A DNA stretch of 64,000 nt from JBBDYH01 sp040901795 (GTDB lineage Bacteria; Planctomycetota; Planctomycetia; Pirellulales; JALHPA01), in the NCBI GenBank assembly GCA_040901795.1, contig JBBDYH010000135.1:1-64000 (forward strand), read 5' to 3'. The notes beneath the pieces are model-generated. The model saw only the letters and a program-made list of their open reading frames with translations, made no database searches and had not been told where the DNA came from. This document shows positions 41,157 to 49,705 of this stretch, piece after piece. Numbering within the stretch: position 1 is the first letter of the stretch; each line of letters starts with the position of its first letter. Made by a program: the position numbers and the translations under genes.

Positions 41157-42131
41157 ATGGCGAACACCTTGCACCGCCTGCCGCTTGAGCGGCCCATTTA
41201 CGCCCTCGAAGACAGGATTGCTGCGCAGGAGGCGGCCGGCGATAAGTCGGCCGAGGCGCAGGAGCACCTGCGGCAAATGCGGCGCGAACTGACCGAGCTC
41301 AAGAAAAAAGTCTTCAGCGAGCTTACTGCGTGGGAAAGCGTCGAAGTGGCCCGGCATCCCGATCGCCCCATGACGACCGATTACCTCGCGCTGTTGTTCG
41401 ATGAGTTCGTCGAGCTGCACGGCGACAAGTCGTTTGGCGACGATCGAGCCATTCGCGCCGGATTTGCCAAGCTCGATCAGTATAAAGTGATGGTCATCGG
41501 CCATCAGAAAGGCAAAACGCTCAAGGAACGCAACACCTGCCACTTCGGCTGCGCCCATCCGGAAGGTTATCGCAAAGCGATGCTCAAGATGCGGCTCGCC
41601 GAGAAGTATAAAATGCCGGTGATCTGCCTGATCGACACGCCCGGCGCTTATCCCGGCATCGGCGCCGAAGAGCGCGGCCAGGCGCAGGTCATCGCCGAAA
41701 GCATGTTTCAGATGTCGCAGTTGCGGACGCCCATCGTCTGCGTGGTGATCGGTGAAGGCGGCTCGGGCGGCGCGCTGGGGATCGGCGTGGGAGACAGAAT
41801 CGCGGTTCTTGAGTTCGCGTACTATTCGGTCATCAGCCCTGAGGGTTGCGCGGGCATTCTCTGGAAGAGCCACACCTACAAGGAGCAGGCCGCCAAATCG
41901 CTGCGGCTCACGTCGCGCGATCTGTTGTCGCTAGGTGTAATTGACGAGGTCATCGAGGAGCCGCTGGGCGGCGCGCATCGCGACCATCCGCAGATGGCGA
42001 CGCGACTGAAAATGTATCTGCTGCGGAATCTCAAGGAGCTTTCCGCCAAACCGCTCGACGAGCTCGTTGCGTCGCGGTACGAGAAATTTCGGCGGATGGG
42101 AAAATTTCTGGAATTGCCGGAAGGCGCCTAG
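41157..42131 (+). CDS. accA: Acetyl-CoA carboxylase carboxyltransferase subunit alpha
   Basis: 324 residues from ATG 41157; the longer frame upstream is hairpin DNA. AccA with AccD transfers the carboxyl group from biotin to acetyl-CoA, the first step of fatty acid synthesis. The family start ERPIYALEDRIAAQE, LFDEFVELHGDKSFGDDRAI, the crotonase-fold loops NTCHFGCAHPEGYRKAMLKM, LIDTPGAYPGIGAEERGQAQ, IGEGGSGGALGIGVGD and SVISPEGCAGILWK are all present. accD is not in this window, as is common. No Shine-Dalgarno is apparent near the hairpin leader. Confidence 0.96.
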   Translation: MANTLHRLPLERPIYALEDRIAAQEAAGDKSAEAQEHLRQMRRELTELKKKVFSELTAWESVEVARHPDRPMTTDYLALLFDEFVELHGDKSFGDDRAIRAGFAKLDQYKVMVIGHQKGKTLKERNTCHFGCAHPEGYRKAMLKMRLAEKYKMPVICLIDTPGAYPGIGAEERGQAQVIAESMFQMSQLRTPIVCVVIGEGGSGGALGIGVGDRIAVLEFAYYSVISPEGCAGILWKSHTYKEQAAKSLRLTSRDLLSLGVIDEVIEEPLGGAHRDHPQMATRLKMYLLRNLKELSAKPLDELVASRYEKFRRMGKFLELPEGA

Positions 42132-42423
42132 ATCGTCGGCTGAAGAGCTTGCACGGGGTGGCACTGAGTCGCCGCGGCGACCCGCGCTTGTCAGTGGCTG
42201 CCGCGAACCTCTGTACGACGCCACACTGACAAGCGAGTTTGTGAGCGCCACCCAACCCTCCGTCCAACGTCCGATAATGTCTCTTATGTTCGGTTTTTGA
42301 GCGGTTTCTCCCGTTGAACGTTGGCTAGGGTCTCCGGCGGGCTATCTTCGATACCCATCGCCATGGGCGGGATCCACCGGCTCGGTTGTCGTGAGTCGGC
42401 AACGACTGATGAACGTGAGCAGG
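42132..42423. other. Gene-free interval with GTGGCACTGAGTCGCCGCGGCGAC repeats
   Basis: 292 bp between convergent accA and cvpA-like genes. GTCGCCGCGGCGAC at 42171-42184 is self-complementary (also at about 18121). CGCTTGTCAGTG and CACTGACAAGCG (42185-42235) form an inverted pair. No gene seen. Confidence 0.55.
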
Positions 42424-42957
42424 TCACTCCGGCGCCCCCTGCCCGTTCAGCTCCTCTTCGAGCCGATTGAGATAGGGATCGACGATTGTGTGGACTTCGG
42501 GCGGCATCACCGCGTCCGCCCGCGCGATTAGCATCGCGATGTAGTGGCCCGAATGCGACTGCAAGATCGCATCGCGGGTATTGGGGACCAGTGTGATGGC
42601 GAAGAACGTGATCGCCACGCAGAGCAGTATTCCTTTGGCCAGGCCGAAAAGGCCCCCGATTTGCCGGTCGAACTCTTGCAATCGCACCCGATCGATCGCT
42701 CCCGAAACGACCCGAAAGAGCAGCCAAATCGCCAGCGACGTGATCAGATAGATTACCAGCATGGCCACGAAGCGGTTCCAGGGCTCTTCATCGCCGACGA
42801 GCCCCGTGGCGGCGAGCGGCTCGCTGAACCGCAGCGCCACGAAGTAGCTTGCCACCAACGACGCCAGCGAGGCGATCTGCCACGCCATTCCTTTCATGAA
42901 GCCAAAGATCGTCGTGCCGAGCAGTACGGCGATCATTAACAGGTCAAACCATTGCAT
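42424..42957 (-). CDS. CvpA-family membrane protein
   Basis: 177 residues from ATG 42955-42957. Four transmembrane helices in the CvpA (colicin V production) arrangement: WFDLLMIAVLLGTTIFGFMK, IASLASLVASYFVALRF, FVAMLVIYLITSLAIWLLFR and GGLFGLAKGILLCVAITFFA. GFMKGMAWQI and DRQIGGLFGLAKG are family motifs. CvpA-like proteins are tied to envelope maintenance and secretion of small proteins in other bacteria; the exact role here is unknown. It is convergent with accA. Confidence 0.85.
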   Translation of the reverse strand: MQWFDLLMIAVLLGTTIFGFMKGMAWQIASLASLVASYFVALRFSEPLAATGLVGDEEPWNRFVAMLVIYLITSLAIWLLFRVVSGAIDRVRLQEFDRQIGGLFGLAKGILLCVAITFFAITLVPNTRDAILQSHSGHYIAMLIARADAVMPPEVHTIVDPYLNRLEEELNGQGAPE

Positions 42958-43259
42958 GGCAGGGAACAGAGGACAGGGGACAGAGGGCAGTAGAGCGGGC
43001 GACGTAAGTCCCCCGCTGACGTTCACATCAATTAAGGCAAGCGCATCAAAGCGCCGACTCGGCAAGTGCGGAAGTATAGCGAAGTTGACTCTGCCGCCGA
43101 AGACCAGTCACGCGAGTGATCTTACGCTCGTCGCTGGCATCCGGTACAGTCCCGCACTTGCCTCGTGCCTTGCGTTCGTGCCACTGCTCGCCGCGAGCAG
43201 TGCCCCGCCTGCTTATTCGCTGGCGCGACCACTTTCTTGCCACCCATCAAGGGAACGCC
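42958..43259. other. 302-bp divergent intergenic region with inverted repeats
   Basis: Holds ACAGAGGACAGGGGACAGAG words, a hairpin AGCGGGCGACGTAAGTCCCC plus CGCT (42996-43019), an 11-bp inverted pair GGCAAGTGCGG (43061-43071)/CCGCACTTGCC (43152-43162), and a family B hairpin at 43178-43205. No gene seen. Confidence 0.6.
43178..43205. repeat. Family B hairpin, copy 3
   Basis: GTGCCACTGCTCGCCGCGAG plus CAGTGCCC, arms CACTGCTCGC/GCGAGCAGTG, 54 bp before the start of the 43260 gene. Confidence 0.88.
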
Positions 43260-44069
43260 ATGGCCGGCTTTCGGACGCATATCGCCACGAGCACGACCTT
43301 GGGCATCGGCTATGCCGCCGCGGCTCACTATCTCCTGGCCGTTCCCTTGGAAAGCTGCGTCCTGGCAGGGGGGCTGTGCAGCATCTCCGGTATGCTCCCC
43401 GACCTTGACAGTGATTCAGGCGTACCGCTGCGCGAGAGCGTGGCGTTCGCCGCCGCAGCGGTGCCGGTGATGATGATTCGCCGCTTCGAGCGGCTCGGAA
43501 TGCCGCTGGAGACGATGATCCTGGCCGGCATGGGAATCTATCTCGTGATTCGTTTTGGCCTGGCGATACTGCTTAAGAAGTACACCGTGCATCGCGGCAT
43601 GTTCCATAGCCTGCCCGCCGCACTGGTGGCGGCCGAGGTGGCGTTCCTCATCTTTGACCATGAAAACCTTTGGCTGCGTTACTATACCGCCGCAGCGGTC
43701 TTGCTCGGGTTTTTGTCGCACCTGGTGCTCGATGAGATCTGGAGCCTCGACGTCCGTCGCCTGCGCGTGAAGAAATCGTTTGGCACAGCGATGAAGATTT
43801 GGGGCGACAGCCTGTGGGCGAACGTCTCTATCTATGCCAAGGTCATCCTGTTGACCTATCTCGTGGTACAAGACCCACAGTGGATGGCGCAGTTCGACAC
43901 TCCCGGGTCTTCTCGTGGCGCAATTGCCAACCAAGCGATGCCAGCGCCGGGAACAAATCCGGACCTGACTGCCGGCGACCCAAGTGCCACCGATGTATCC
44001 GCGACTTCGCCGGTCTACTATGACCCTGCGCGGATCGGCTCGCGACCGGAGACGCGTCCCTGGCGGTGA
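43260..44069 (+). CDS. YdjM-like (DUF457) inner-membrane metal-dependent hydrolase
   Basis: 269 residues from ATG 43260 in GGGAACGCCATGG. The N-terminus FRTHIATSTTLGIGYAAAAH, then GMLPDLDSD, TVHRGMFHSLPAALVAAEVA and GFLSHLVLDEIW give the conserved His/Asp set of YdjM/LexA-regulated membrane hydrolases. There are about five membrane helices. In this family the motifs HxA, PDLD, HRGxxHS and SHLxLD probably bind metal. The C-terminal 60 residues (GTNPDLTAGDPSATDVSATS) are low complexity. Function not established. Confidence 0.85.
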   Translation: MAGFRTHIATSTTLGIGYAAAAHYLLAVPLESCVLAGGLCSISGMLPDLDSDSGVPLRESVAFAAAAVPVMMIRRFERLGMPLETMILAGMGIYLVIRFGLAILLKKYTVHRGMFHSLPAALVAAEVAFLIFDHENLWLRYYTAAAVLLGFLSHLVLDEIWSLDVRRLRVKKSFGTAMKIWGDSLWANVSIYAKVILLTYLVVQDPQWMAQFDTPGSSRGAIANQAMPAPGTNPDLTAGDPSATDVSATSPVYYDPARIGSRPETRPWR

Positions 44070-44079
44070 ACGCACCGAC

Positions 44080-44529
44080 TCAAAACACCTTCTTGCTGTC
44101 CAACAACATCGTCACCGGGCCGTCGTTGACCAGCGAAACCTCCATGTGGGCACGAAAGCGGCCGGTCGCCACTTCGATGCCCCTCATGCGCACGGCTTCG
44201 ACGAACTCCAGATAAAGCCGCTCACCTTTCTCGGGCGATGCAGCATCGATGAAGCTTGGCCGGCGCCCTTTGCGGCAGTCGCCGAATAAGGTGAACTGGC
44301 TGACCACCAGCATGGATCCGCCGGTCTCGGCCAGCGAGCGGTTCATCTTTCCTTCTTCGTCAGGAAAAACTCGCAGTTCCACGACCTTCTCAGCCAGATA
44401 CCGCGCATCCTCGCTGTCGTCGTCATGTGACACGCCGAGGAAGACCAACAGGCCGCTGTCAATCTTGCCGACCGATTCTGTGCCGACGATCACTGCGGCT
44501 CGACTTACACGTTGGACACATGACCGCAT
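44080..44529 (-). CDS. dtd: D-aminoacyl-tRNA deacylase
   Basis: 149 residues from ATG 44527-44529 (MRSCVQRVSRAAVIVG). Dtd removes D-amino acids and mis-charged glycine from tRNA. Its cross-subunit Gly-cisPro motif is visible in VSLVNDGPVTMLLD, and the other signature VVSQFTLFGDCRKGRRPSFI is complete; SPEKGERLYLEFVEAVR follows. The two in-frame methionines upstream lie in GC-poorer DNA and are less likely starts. It is convergent with the YdjM-like gene, 10 bp apart. Confidence 0.95.
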   Translation of the reverse strand: MRSCVQRVSRAAVIVGTESVGKIDSGLLVFLGVSHDDDSEDARYLAEKVVELRVFPDEEGKMNRSLAETGGSMLVVSQFTLFGDCRKGRRPSFIDAASPEKGERLYLEFVEAVRMRGIEVATGRFRAHMEVSLVNDGPVTMLLDSKKVF

Positions 44530-44880
44530 GGCGATAGCCCATTCCGAGTGCAAAGTTTCAGGTTTACGGTTTCAGGCGTGGGGCGTCAGGAGCGAGGTTC
44601 GAGGTCCCAGACGCTCAACGCGGCTTCCGGCGTGCCGCACTCCCGGATTAGAATGTTTCGAGACGGCGTTGCACTTGCGACCGTTTGGCGGCGATGGGTC
44701 TCGTCGCCGGGGAAGATGCCGGCTCGGGTTTCGGGTCCTCGTTATATGCAAGTACGAAGTACAAGAGTACGAAGTACAGAGTACCAAGGACGAAGTCTCC
44801 GTTGCCGAGTGAACCATAGACCGATTATTTCTGCTCCTTGTCCTGACGCCTGAATCCCGAATCGCGAAACCCTCTCTCGA
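44530..44880. other. 351-bp gene-free interval with inverted and tandem words
   Basis: GGCGTCAGGA (44582-44591) and TCCTGACGCC (44841-44850) are an inverted pair. TACGAAGTACAAGAGTACGA and related words (44752-44795) are tandem GTACGAA repeats, the same vocabulary as at 52313-52352. No convincing gene on either strand. Confidence 0.55.
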
Positions 44881-45873
44881 ATGAATCCCCTCGGCCTCGC
44901 GGCCTTTTACTGCGTGCTCATCGTGTTCGCCTCGCTGGCCGGCGGTTGGTTACCGCGGTGGCTCCGACTCACTCATAGCCGCATGCAAACCGCCGTCAGC
45001 TTTGTGGCGGGTGTTGTGTTGGGTATCGGTCTGTTGCACCTATTGCCGCATGGGTTCTACCAGTGGGCCGAGATCGATTCCGATCGTGCGATGGACCGCT
45101 CCGTCTGGTGGCTCTTGATTGGCTTTCTCACCACCTTCTTTCTACAGCGGCTGTTTCACTTCCATACCCATGAGACGCCCGACGCGCTTATCGAAATCCA
45201 TCCCACTGACGTGCCGCATCTCCACAATCACGGCGACATTCACGACCATCATCACGTCCATGATGTGGACCGCGACACTCCTTCGCGTCGGCCTGACCGG
45301 CATGATCACCACTTCACTTGGGGCGGCGTTTTCTTCGGTCTTACCGTACATAGTCTGGTCGACGGCATTACGCTGGCCGCGGCGATTGCAGCCGATTGGG
45401 AGCACGGACATGCGGGTATTCTAGCTGGGTTTGCCTACTTCCTGGCCGTGTTGCTGCACAAGCCATTCGACTCGCTTTCGATCACCAGCCTGATGTTGGC
45501 GTCGGGTTGGTCCGCGGCCTGGCGTAACGCGGTCAACTGCGTCTACGCTCTGGTGGTGCCCGTTGGCGTCGCGGTATTCTTTCTCGGTCTACAACAAGCC
45601 GGCGAATCGGCGGCGATCCTCGGCGGCACGCTTTGCTTCGCCGCCGGAGCGTGCTTGTGCATCTCGTCGAGCGACCTGTTGCCCGAGCTGCAGTTCCACA
45701 GCCACGATCGGCTCAAACTCTCGGCGGCACTCGCCGCGGGCCTCGCCTTGGCCTGGGGACTGGTGTACGTCGAGAACCAGGGACACGACCATCACGTCCA
45801 ATCGCTGCCTGCCGGGGAGCACAGCGGCGATTCGCATCACGATCACGATCACGACGACCGCCATTCACATTGA
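44881..45873 (+). CDS. ZIP-family divalent metal transporter
   Basis: 330 residues with about eight helices. It has a long cytosolic loop of His/Asp (HLHNHGDIHDHHHVHDVD) between helices III and IV and a His-rich C-terminus (HHDHDHDDRHSH), both typical metal-sensing or buffering tracts. The transport helices carry HSLVDGITLAAAIAADWEHG (helix IV) and AVLLHKPFDSLSITSLML (helix V), the conserved His-x4-Gly and His-Lys/Glu metal path. Zinc or iron uptake is likely. The position 4 '(E/N)' residue is Lys-Pro here, so the metal preference is unclear. Confidence 0.88.
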   Translation: MNPLGLAAFYCVLIVFASLAGGWLPRWLRLTHSRMQTAVSFVAGVVLGIGLLHLLPHGFYQWAEIDSDRAMDRSVWWLLIGFLTTFFLQRLFHFHTHETPDALIEIHPTDVPHLHNHGDIHDHHHVHDVDRDTPSRRPDRHDHHFTWGGVFFGLTVHSLVDGITLAAAIAADWEHGHAGILAGFAYFLAVLLHKPFDSLSITSLMLASGWSAAWRNAVNCVYALVVPVGVAVFFLGLQQAGESAAILGGTLCFAAGACLCISSSDLLPELQFHSHDRLKLSAALAAGLALAWGLVYVENQGHDHHVQSLPAGEHSGDSHHDHDHDDRHSH

Positions 45874-45894
45874 AGAACTACAAGGTTGCCGTCG

Positions 45895-47118
45895 TCATTC
45901 TTCGAACGGGTCTTCTTCCTCGCGCAGCCGCTGCCGTACCTCGGCGGCCAACGTAGACTGATGCGCTTTACGCCACGCTTGCAACTGCAGTTCTTCGGGG
46001 CGCATGATCCGCCATGCCAACCGGCCTAGCAAGCGCGCGTAGATCAGAACGCAGGCAGCCCACATAGGGGCCAATACGACAACCGAAAGCATTCCCAGGC
46101 GCCGATAGAGCTCGATGCTCGCCATTCCGCAGCCGCCGACGACCGCTCCGCTGAGCACGTAAAACGCGATCCAAGCGGCGGCTTCGCGCAACAGGCTTCT
46201 CCAGACCGGCGCCGAAAGGGGAAACAGCGAATTAGTCTCCAGCGTCGAAAGCATGAAAATTGGAAATAAGAAGGCTGTACTAACCGCTATGATCAGCAAG
46301 CGATATTGCAGGCTCTCAGTGCCCAGCGATGCCGGTGTAATGACCAGTGCCACAGCCAATCCAAAACACCAGCCGAGCCAGAGAAAATGGAAAAAGCGCT
46401 CGCGCCAGTCGGGTTCGGGCCAGTCGTAGGGCGCATCGAAATTGTAGGCGGTGGTCTCCGTCACGGCGAAAACGCAGGCGGCGGCATACCCTCCGGTGAG
46501 GATCGTCATCCAGATCCAACCGAGGCCCAAAAAGCCGGCCATCAGCGTGCCCCCCTGGCTGCCGCTGAACAGTCCAGCCAGAATTAACATCCCCGAGATA
46601 CCACAAAGCCCAATGCCGATCGACAAGATCACCCACGGCAACATGGACTGCGGCCGCCACGGGTAGGTGAATACACCGGAAAAGAACGTCCAGCGTGGCG
46701 GTGGCTCCGGCTTATAGCGCTCATCGTCCCGGATTTTCAGTTCGTCGAGCGTCACAAGGCCTGGGGCGCCCGCCACCGGTTCTGCCCCTTCCGCGGTTTC
46801 CGTTTGCGCGATCCGCTCGCGCCGCGCCCGCAAATGTTTCAATTCGGAGTTATCGACCTGAGGGGGCGTCTCGGCCGCTGAGCGTTGGGCTTTCGCCGCC
46901 GGTCGCTCGTCGCCGAGGGGCGCCAGGCGATATTCGTCATCTTCATCGCCCGCCCGCGCCGCAGTGTTGCTCTGCTTGGCGGAAGCGCTAGCGCTTTCCT
47001 TGGCGGCGCGGAGCAGCACCGAACAGTTGCGGCAGCGAATTTCGCCGGCATGATGGCGCTCGACCGCCAACCGCGAGCGGCACGCGGGACAGACATACCA
47101 AACGTGGTTCTTCGCCAT
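45895..47118 (-). CDS. Zinc-ribbon membrane protein, possibly part of a three-gene unit
   Basis: 407 residues. An N-terminal zinc ribbon (VCPACRSRLAVERHHAGEIR, then CRNC; two CxxC) is followed by a charged, disordered linker to about 140 and then five or six membrane helices (SMLPWVILSIGIGLCGISGM, GWIWMTILTGGYAAACVFAV, WIAFYVLSGAVVGGCGM). The C-terminus is basic and acidic (RQRLREEEDPFEE). The architecture is common in Pirellulales as 'zinc ribbon, membrane' hypothetical proteins. The next gene on this strand (47139-47723) is 21 bp upstream, so co-transcription is likely. Confidence 0.78.
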   Translation of the reverse strand: MAKNHVWYVCPACRSRLAVERHHAGEIRCRNCSVLLRAAKESASASAKQSNTAARAGDEDDEYRLAPLGDERPAAKAQRSAAETPPQVDNSELKHLRARRERIAQTETAEGAEPVAGAPGLVTLDELKIRDDERYKPEPPPRWTFFSGVFTYPWRPQSMLPWVILSIGIGLCGISGMLILAGLFSGSQGGTLMAGFLGLGWIWMTILTGGYAAACVFAVTETTAYNFDAPYDWPEPDWRERFFHFLWLGWCFGLAVALVITPASLGTESLQYRLLIIAVSTAFLFPIFMLSTLETNSLFPLSAPVWRSLLREAAAWIAFYVLSGAVVGGCGMASIELYRRLGMLSVVVLAPMWAACVLIYARLLGRLAWRIMRPEELQLQAWRKAHQSTLAAEVRQRLREEEDPFEE

Positions 47119-47138
47119 GCCACCCCCTGCCCTGCCCT

Positions 47139-47723
47139 CTATACCGCCAACCCGCGTGCTTCGCGCACGCGCCGCACTTCGGTCATGATATCCTTAATCA
47201 CTTCGTAATGGGCGCGAATGTTCGAACCCTGCACAAAGAACGAAAGCACGAGAAACGCCAGCGCGGCAAGCGACCCCAGGACATGCGGCAGGACCCAATC
47301 GGCCGTATTTTCCATCCCCGTGCCTGGATCGGCCGAAGCGCCCAAAGCCACCACGGCTACAATCACCAGCATACTCGAAACCGCCCAGGGAAATGTCCGC
47401 CGCTTGAGGGCCATGCTCCGCCGGAGGAGTTTGGAATCAAGCGAGTAACTTGCCACTACCTCCTTGCACCAGCGGCTGGTGCCGATGAAATACGTCACCG
47501 CGAGGCTGTTGGCAAAGATGACGACGATTGCCGCTGCCACGCCCGCTCGGCGGTGCACGCTGGCCCGTTCGATCGTGTCCGCGCGTACAGCCGTGGGCGT
47601 ACTGGGATCCAAAACGCCGTGCAGGTCGCCGACCTGGATTCCCAGCAACAGCGCCGCGGCCACGCAGACAAGCGAGAAGACGGCCAGCGTAAGGAATATT
47701 CGGATCACGAGGTCAGCTCTCAA
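47139..47723 (-). CDS. Four-helix membrane protein of unknown function
   Basis: 194 residues from TTG 47723, which overlaps the stop of the ParD-like gene by 4 bp (TTGA). Helices at about 8-28, 62-80, 113-130 and 145-165 (VIRIFLTLAVFSLVCVAAAL, GVAAAIVVIFANSLAVTYF, AVSSMLVIVAVVALG, VLGSLAALAFLVLSFFVQG) and a cytosolic basic end (IMTEVRRVREARGLAV). I do not recognise it. Its coupling to an antitoxin-like gene is odd. Confidence 0.72.
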   Translation of the reverse strand: MRADLVIRIFLTLAVFSLVCVAAALLLGIQVGDLHGVLDPSTPTAVRADTIERASVHRRAGVAAAIVVIFANSLAVTYFIGTSRWCKEVVASYSLDSKLLRRSMALKRRTFPWAVSSMLVIVAVVALGASADPGTGMENTADWVLPHVLGSLAALAFLVLSFFVQGSNIRAHYEVIKDIMTEVRRVREARGLAV

Positions 47724-48010
47724 TCCATCGACCGAACTTTGTGCTTAACCTCGTGCTTCACTTGTACTTCCTGCAGCAGCCCGTCAAAGAATTGAGCCAG
47801 CTCCTCATCGCCATTGAGCTCAATGTAATTCCCTTCATCCAGCGATTTCAGGCGCCGCTGCACCTCAGCGCGAAACCGCTGATAGTTCTCTTCCTGATCT
47901 CGCAGAAGCTTCACGGCTTCGATAACGACATCAGCCTCGGAGGAATACTTTCCCGCGGAGACCTGAGCTTGGATAAAATGTTGGATGTCCGAGGGAAGGG
48001 ATTCAATCAT
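47720..48010 (-). CDS. ParD-like antitoxin (orphan)
   Basis: 96 residues. MIESLPSDIQHFIQAQVSAG and KYSSEADVVIEAVKLLRDQE form a ribbon-helix-helix DNA-binding start followed by a helix, as in ParD/CopG-type antitoxins; the second half EVQRRLKSLDEGNYIELNGD is acidic and would neutralise a toxin. No RelE/ParE toxin gene follows: the next gene is a membrane protein whose start overlaps this stop. The antitoxin is therefore solitary, or acts on a non-ParE partner. Confidence 0.78.
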   Translation of the reverse strand: MIESLPSDIQHFIQAQVSAGKYSSEADVVIEAVKLLRDQEENYQRFRAEVQRRLKSLDEGNYIELNGDEELAQFFDGLLQEVQVKHEVKHKVRSMD

Positions 48011-48120
48011 CGGTTTCCTCCAGCTTTTCTGGGTAAATCACGCTAACATCAGTCTACTGAGCCGCCGTCACACGGTCAAAATGCGAATGTCGCCGCAAAT
48101 CATGATTCTGCATTAATCCG

Positions 48121-49158
48121 ATGTCGAAGCCTTGTCTGGCCATCACGCTTGGCGATCCGGCCGGCATCGGCCCAGAGGTGATCGTCCGCGCCTGGTCTGA
48201 GCCTGCGGTCTACCAAGCGTGCCGGCCATTTGTGATTGGCCATCCGGAGATACTCCGCCGAGCGATCACGCTCGTCGGGAGCGATGCTTCAGTCCACGAA
48301 ATTGAGTCTCCGGCCGACGCTCAGCCGTCGGCTGACCGCATCGACTGCTTGCGCGCCGGGGCCAACGACGTGCTTGATGTTCCACCGGCCGCGATCGACG
48401 CCCGCGCGGGTCAGGCGGCGTACGTTGCGCTCATCGAAGCGATCGAGTTGGCGCAGGCCGGCGCAATCGACGCCCTGGTTACGGCCCCCCTGCACAAAGC
48501 GGCGCTGGATCAAGCGGGCCACCATTATCCCGGCCACACCGAACTGCTGGCCGAACGTTGCGGCGTGCGCGACTTTGCCATGATGCTGTACCTGGCGACA
48601 GGAGAGCACGTGCATGGTCCGGCGGGTCTGGGCGTGGCGCATGTCACACTGCATATGGCGCTGCGCAACGTATTCGCCCAGCTCACCAGCGACGCAGTCT
48701 TAAGCAAGATCGAGTTGCTCCGCGGCATGATGCTGCGGCTCAAAGGCGCCGAGCCGCGGCTCGGTGTGGCGGCGATCAACCCCCACGGCGGCGAAGAGGG
48801 GCTGTTTGGAGACGAAGAGCAGCGGATAATCCGGCCCGCCGTTGAGCGCGCCCGGGCGAGCGGCGTCCATGTCGAAGGTCCCTTCCCCACCGACACGCTC
48901 ATGGTCCGTGCCCGCGACGGCGAGTTCGACGGCGTGGTGGCGATGTATCACGACCAGGGACACATCGCGCTCAAACTTCTGGGGATGGACCGAGCGGTCA
49001 ACGTCACGCTTGGCCTGCCGATTGTCCGCACCAGCGTGGCGCACGGTACGGCGTTCGATATCGCCTGGCAAGGCCGTGCCCGCCCTACGAGCATGCTGGA
49101 GGCGATTCGCGTGGCGGCGATTCTGTGCCGTGAGCGGACCGATCGCACCGGCGCCTAG
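48121..49158 (+). CDS. pdxA: 4-hydroxythreonine-4-phosphate dehydrogenase
   Basis: 345 residues. NAD-dependent oxidation in vitamin B6 synthesis. LAITLGDPAGIGPEVIVRAW is the PdxA start; VTAPLHKAALDQAGHHYPGH carries the substrate Lys/His; GVAHVTLHMALRNV and VAAINPHGGEEGLFGDEE the catalytic-metal region; VAMYHDQGHIALKLLGMDRA the metal His; and TSVAHGTAFDIA the C-terminal His. The zinc/divalent-metal ligands (three His) are in these motifs. The start is ATG 48121 without a strong ribosome site. It overlaps the convergent DUF2283 gene by 4 bp. Confidence 0.95.
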   Translation: MSKPCLAITLGDPAGIGPEVIVRAWSEPAVYQACRPFVIGHPEILRRAITLVGSDASVHEIESPADAQPSADRIDCLRAGANDVLDVPPAAIDARAGQAAYVALIEAIELAQAGAIDALVTAPLHKAALDQAGHHYPGHTELLAERCGVRDFAMMLYLATGEHVHGPAGLGVAHVTLHMALRNVFAQLTSDAVLSKIELLRGMMLRLKGAEPRLGVAAINPHGGEEGLFGDEEQRIIRPAVERARASGVHVEGPFPTDTLMVRARDGEFDGVVAMYHDQGHIALKLLGMDRAVNVTLGLPIVRTSVAHGTAFDIAWQGRARPTSMLEAIRVAAILCRERTDRTGA

Positions 49159-49547
49159 CGAGAAGTCGTCCGCCTTCGCCGAGTTCGCCCATCGGTAGGA
49201 GAATCGATGGCTCTTGAACGGGACGCGGCGTCATTCACCGAACGGCGCGGCGCTGGGGCAATCAGATCCTTAGGCATCGCCGCCTTCGCGAATTCCGTAA
49301 TGATATCTCGGCCTTGCTCGCGCGGCACAAGCCGTGCGACTGCTTGCACTGAAACCGGCCCCAACACTTCGATACCCAATACTGATCCGTTCGCGTGTTC
49401 ATCGACTAGAAGGCGATTGCGCAGGACCTCTCGGGTGCGGCCAATCTTACCGTCCTTGATTCTCAAATATGCTGCTCGCACTGAACCATCCGGTCGCGCC
49501 GAAATCTTCAGATCGATGCTGAAAACTTCTGAAGCTACTTTACCCAT
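49155..49547 (-). CDS. DUF2283-family protein
   Basis: 130 residues. The DUF2283 core KISARPDGSVRAAYLRIKDG and VLRNRLLVDEHANGSVLGIE, then VLGPVSV, is recognisable ('.....D..YiR...gk...T.e....v.vD.d..G.vvGIEil'). A longer-than-usual C-terminal half (RAIDSPTDGRTRRRRTTSR) is basic. The start ATG overlaps the stop of the upstream 56-residue gene (ATGGGTAAAGTAG). DUF2283 proteins often sit next to DUF4258 partners in what may be toxin-antitoxin pairs; here the partner is shortened. It overlaps pdxA at the 3' ends. Confidence 0.75.
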   Translation of the reverse strand: MGKVASEVFSIDLKISARPDGSVRAAYLRIKDGKIGRTREVLRNRLLVDEHANGSVLGIEVLGPVSVQAVARLVPREQGRDIITEFAKAAMPKDLIAPAPRRSVNDAASRSRAIDSPTDGRTRRRRTTSR

Positions 49548-49705
49548 ACGGTTACTACCTTAATTGATTCGCCAGCGTCTTCCACAATAACCACCACGGT
49601 GCGCGTGTTGGACCGCCGCTTCTCAAGTCGGAGGACGTTTGTTTCGCGCCATGAGCGCCGCTTAATTGCTCTAGCAGTTATCGAGCGTTCAGAGTTGCAA
49701 TTCAT
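49535..49705 (-). CDS. 56-residue DUF4258-like protein upstream of DUF2283
   Basis: Too short for routine calling but well supported. Start ATG 49703-49705 overlaps the stop of the LolA-like gene by 4 bp (ATGA), and its stop overlaps the DUF2283 start. The sequence MNCNSERSITARAIKRRSWR, then RLEKRRSNTRTVVVIVEDAG, then ESIKVVTVWVK ends like DUF4258 proteins ('...RvVV......i.ViTvyw'), but the N-terminal 'HA..r...R.Is' part is abbreviated. It may be a truncated toxin-like protein or a genuine mini form. Confidence 0.6.
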   Translation of the reverse strand: MNCNSERSITARAIKRRSWRETNVLRLEKRRSNTRTVVVIVEDAGESIKVVTVWVK

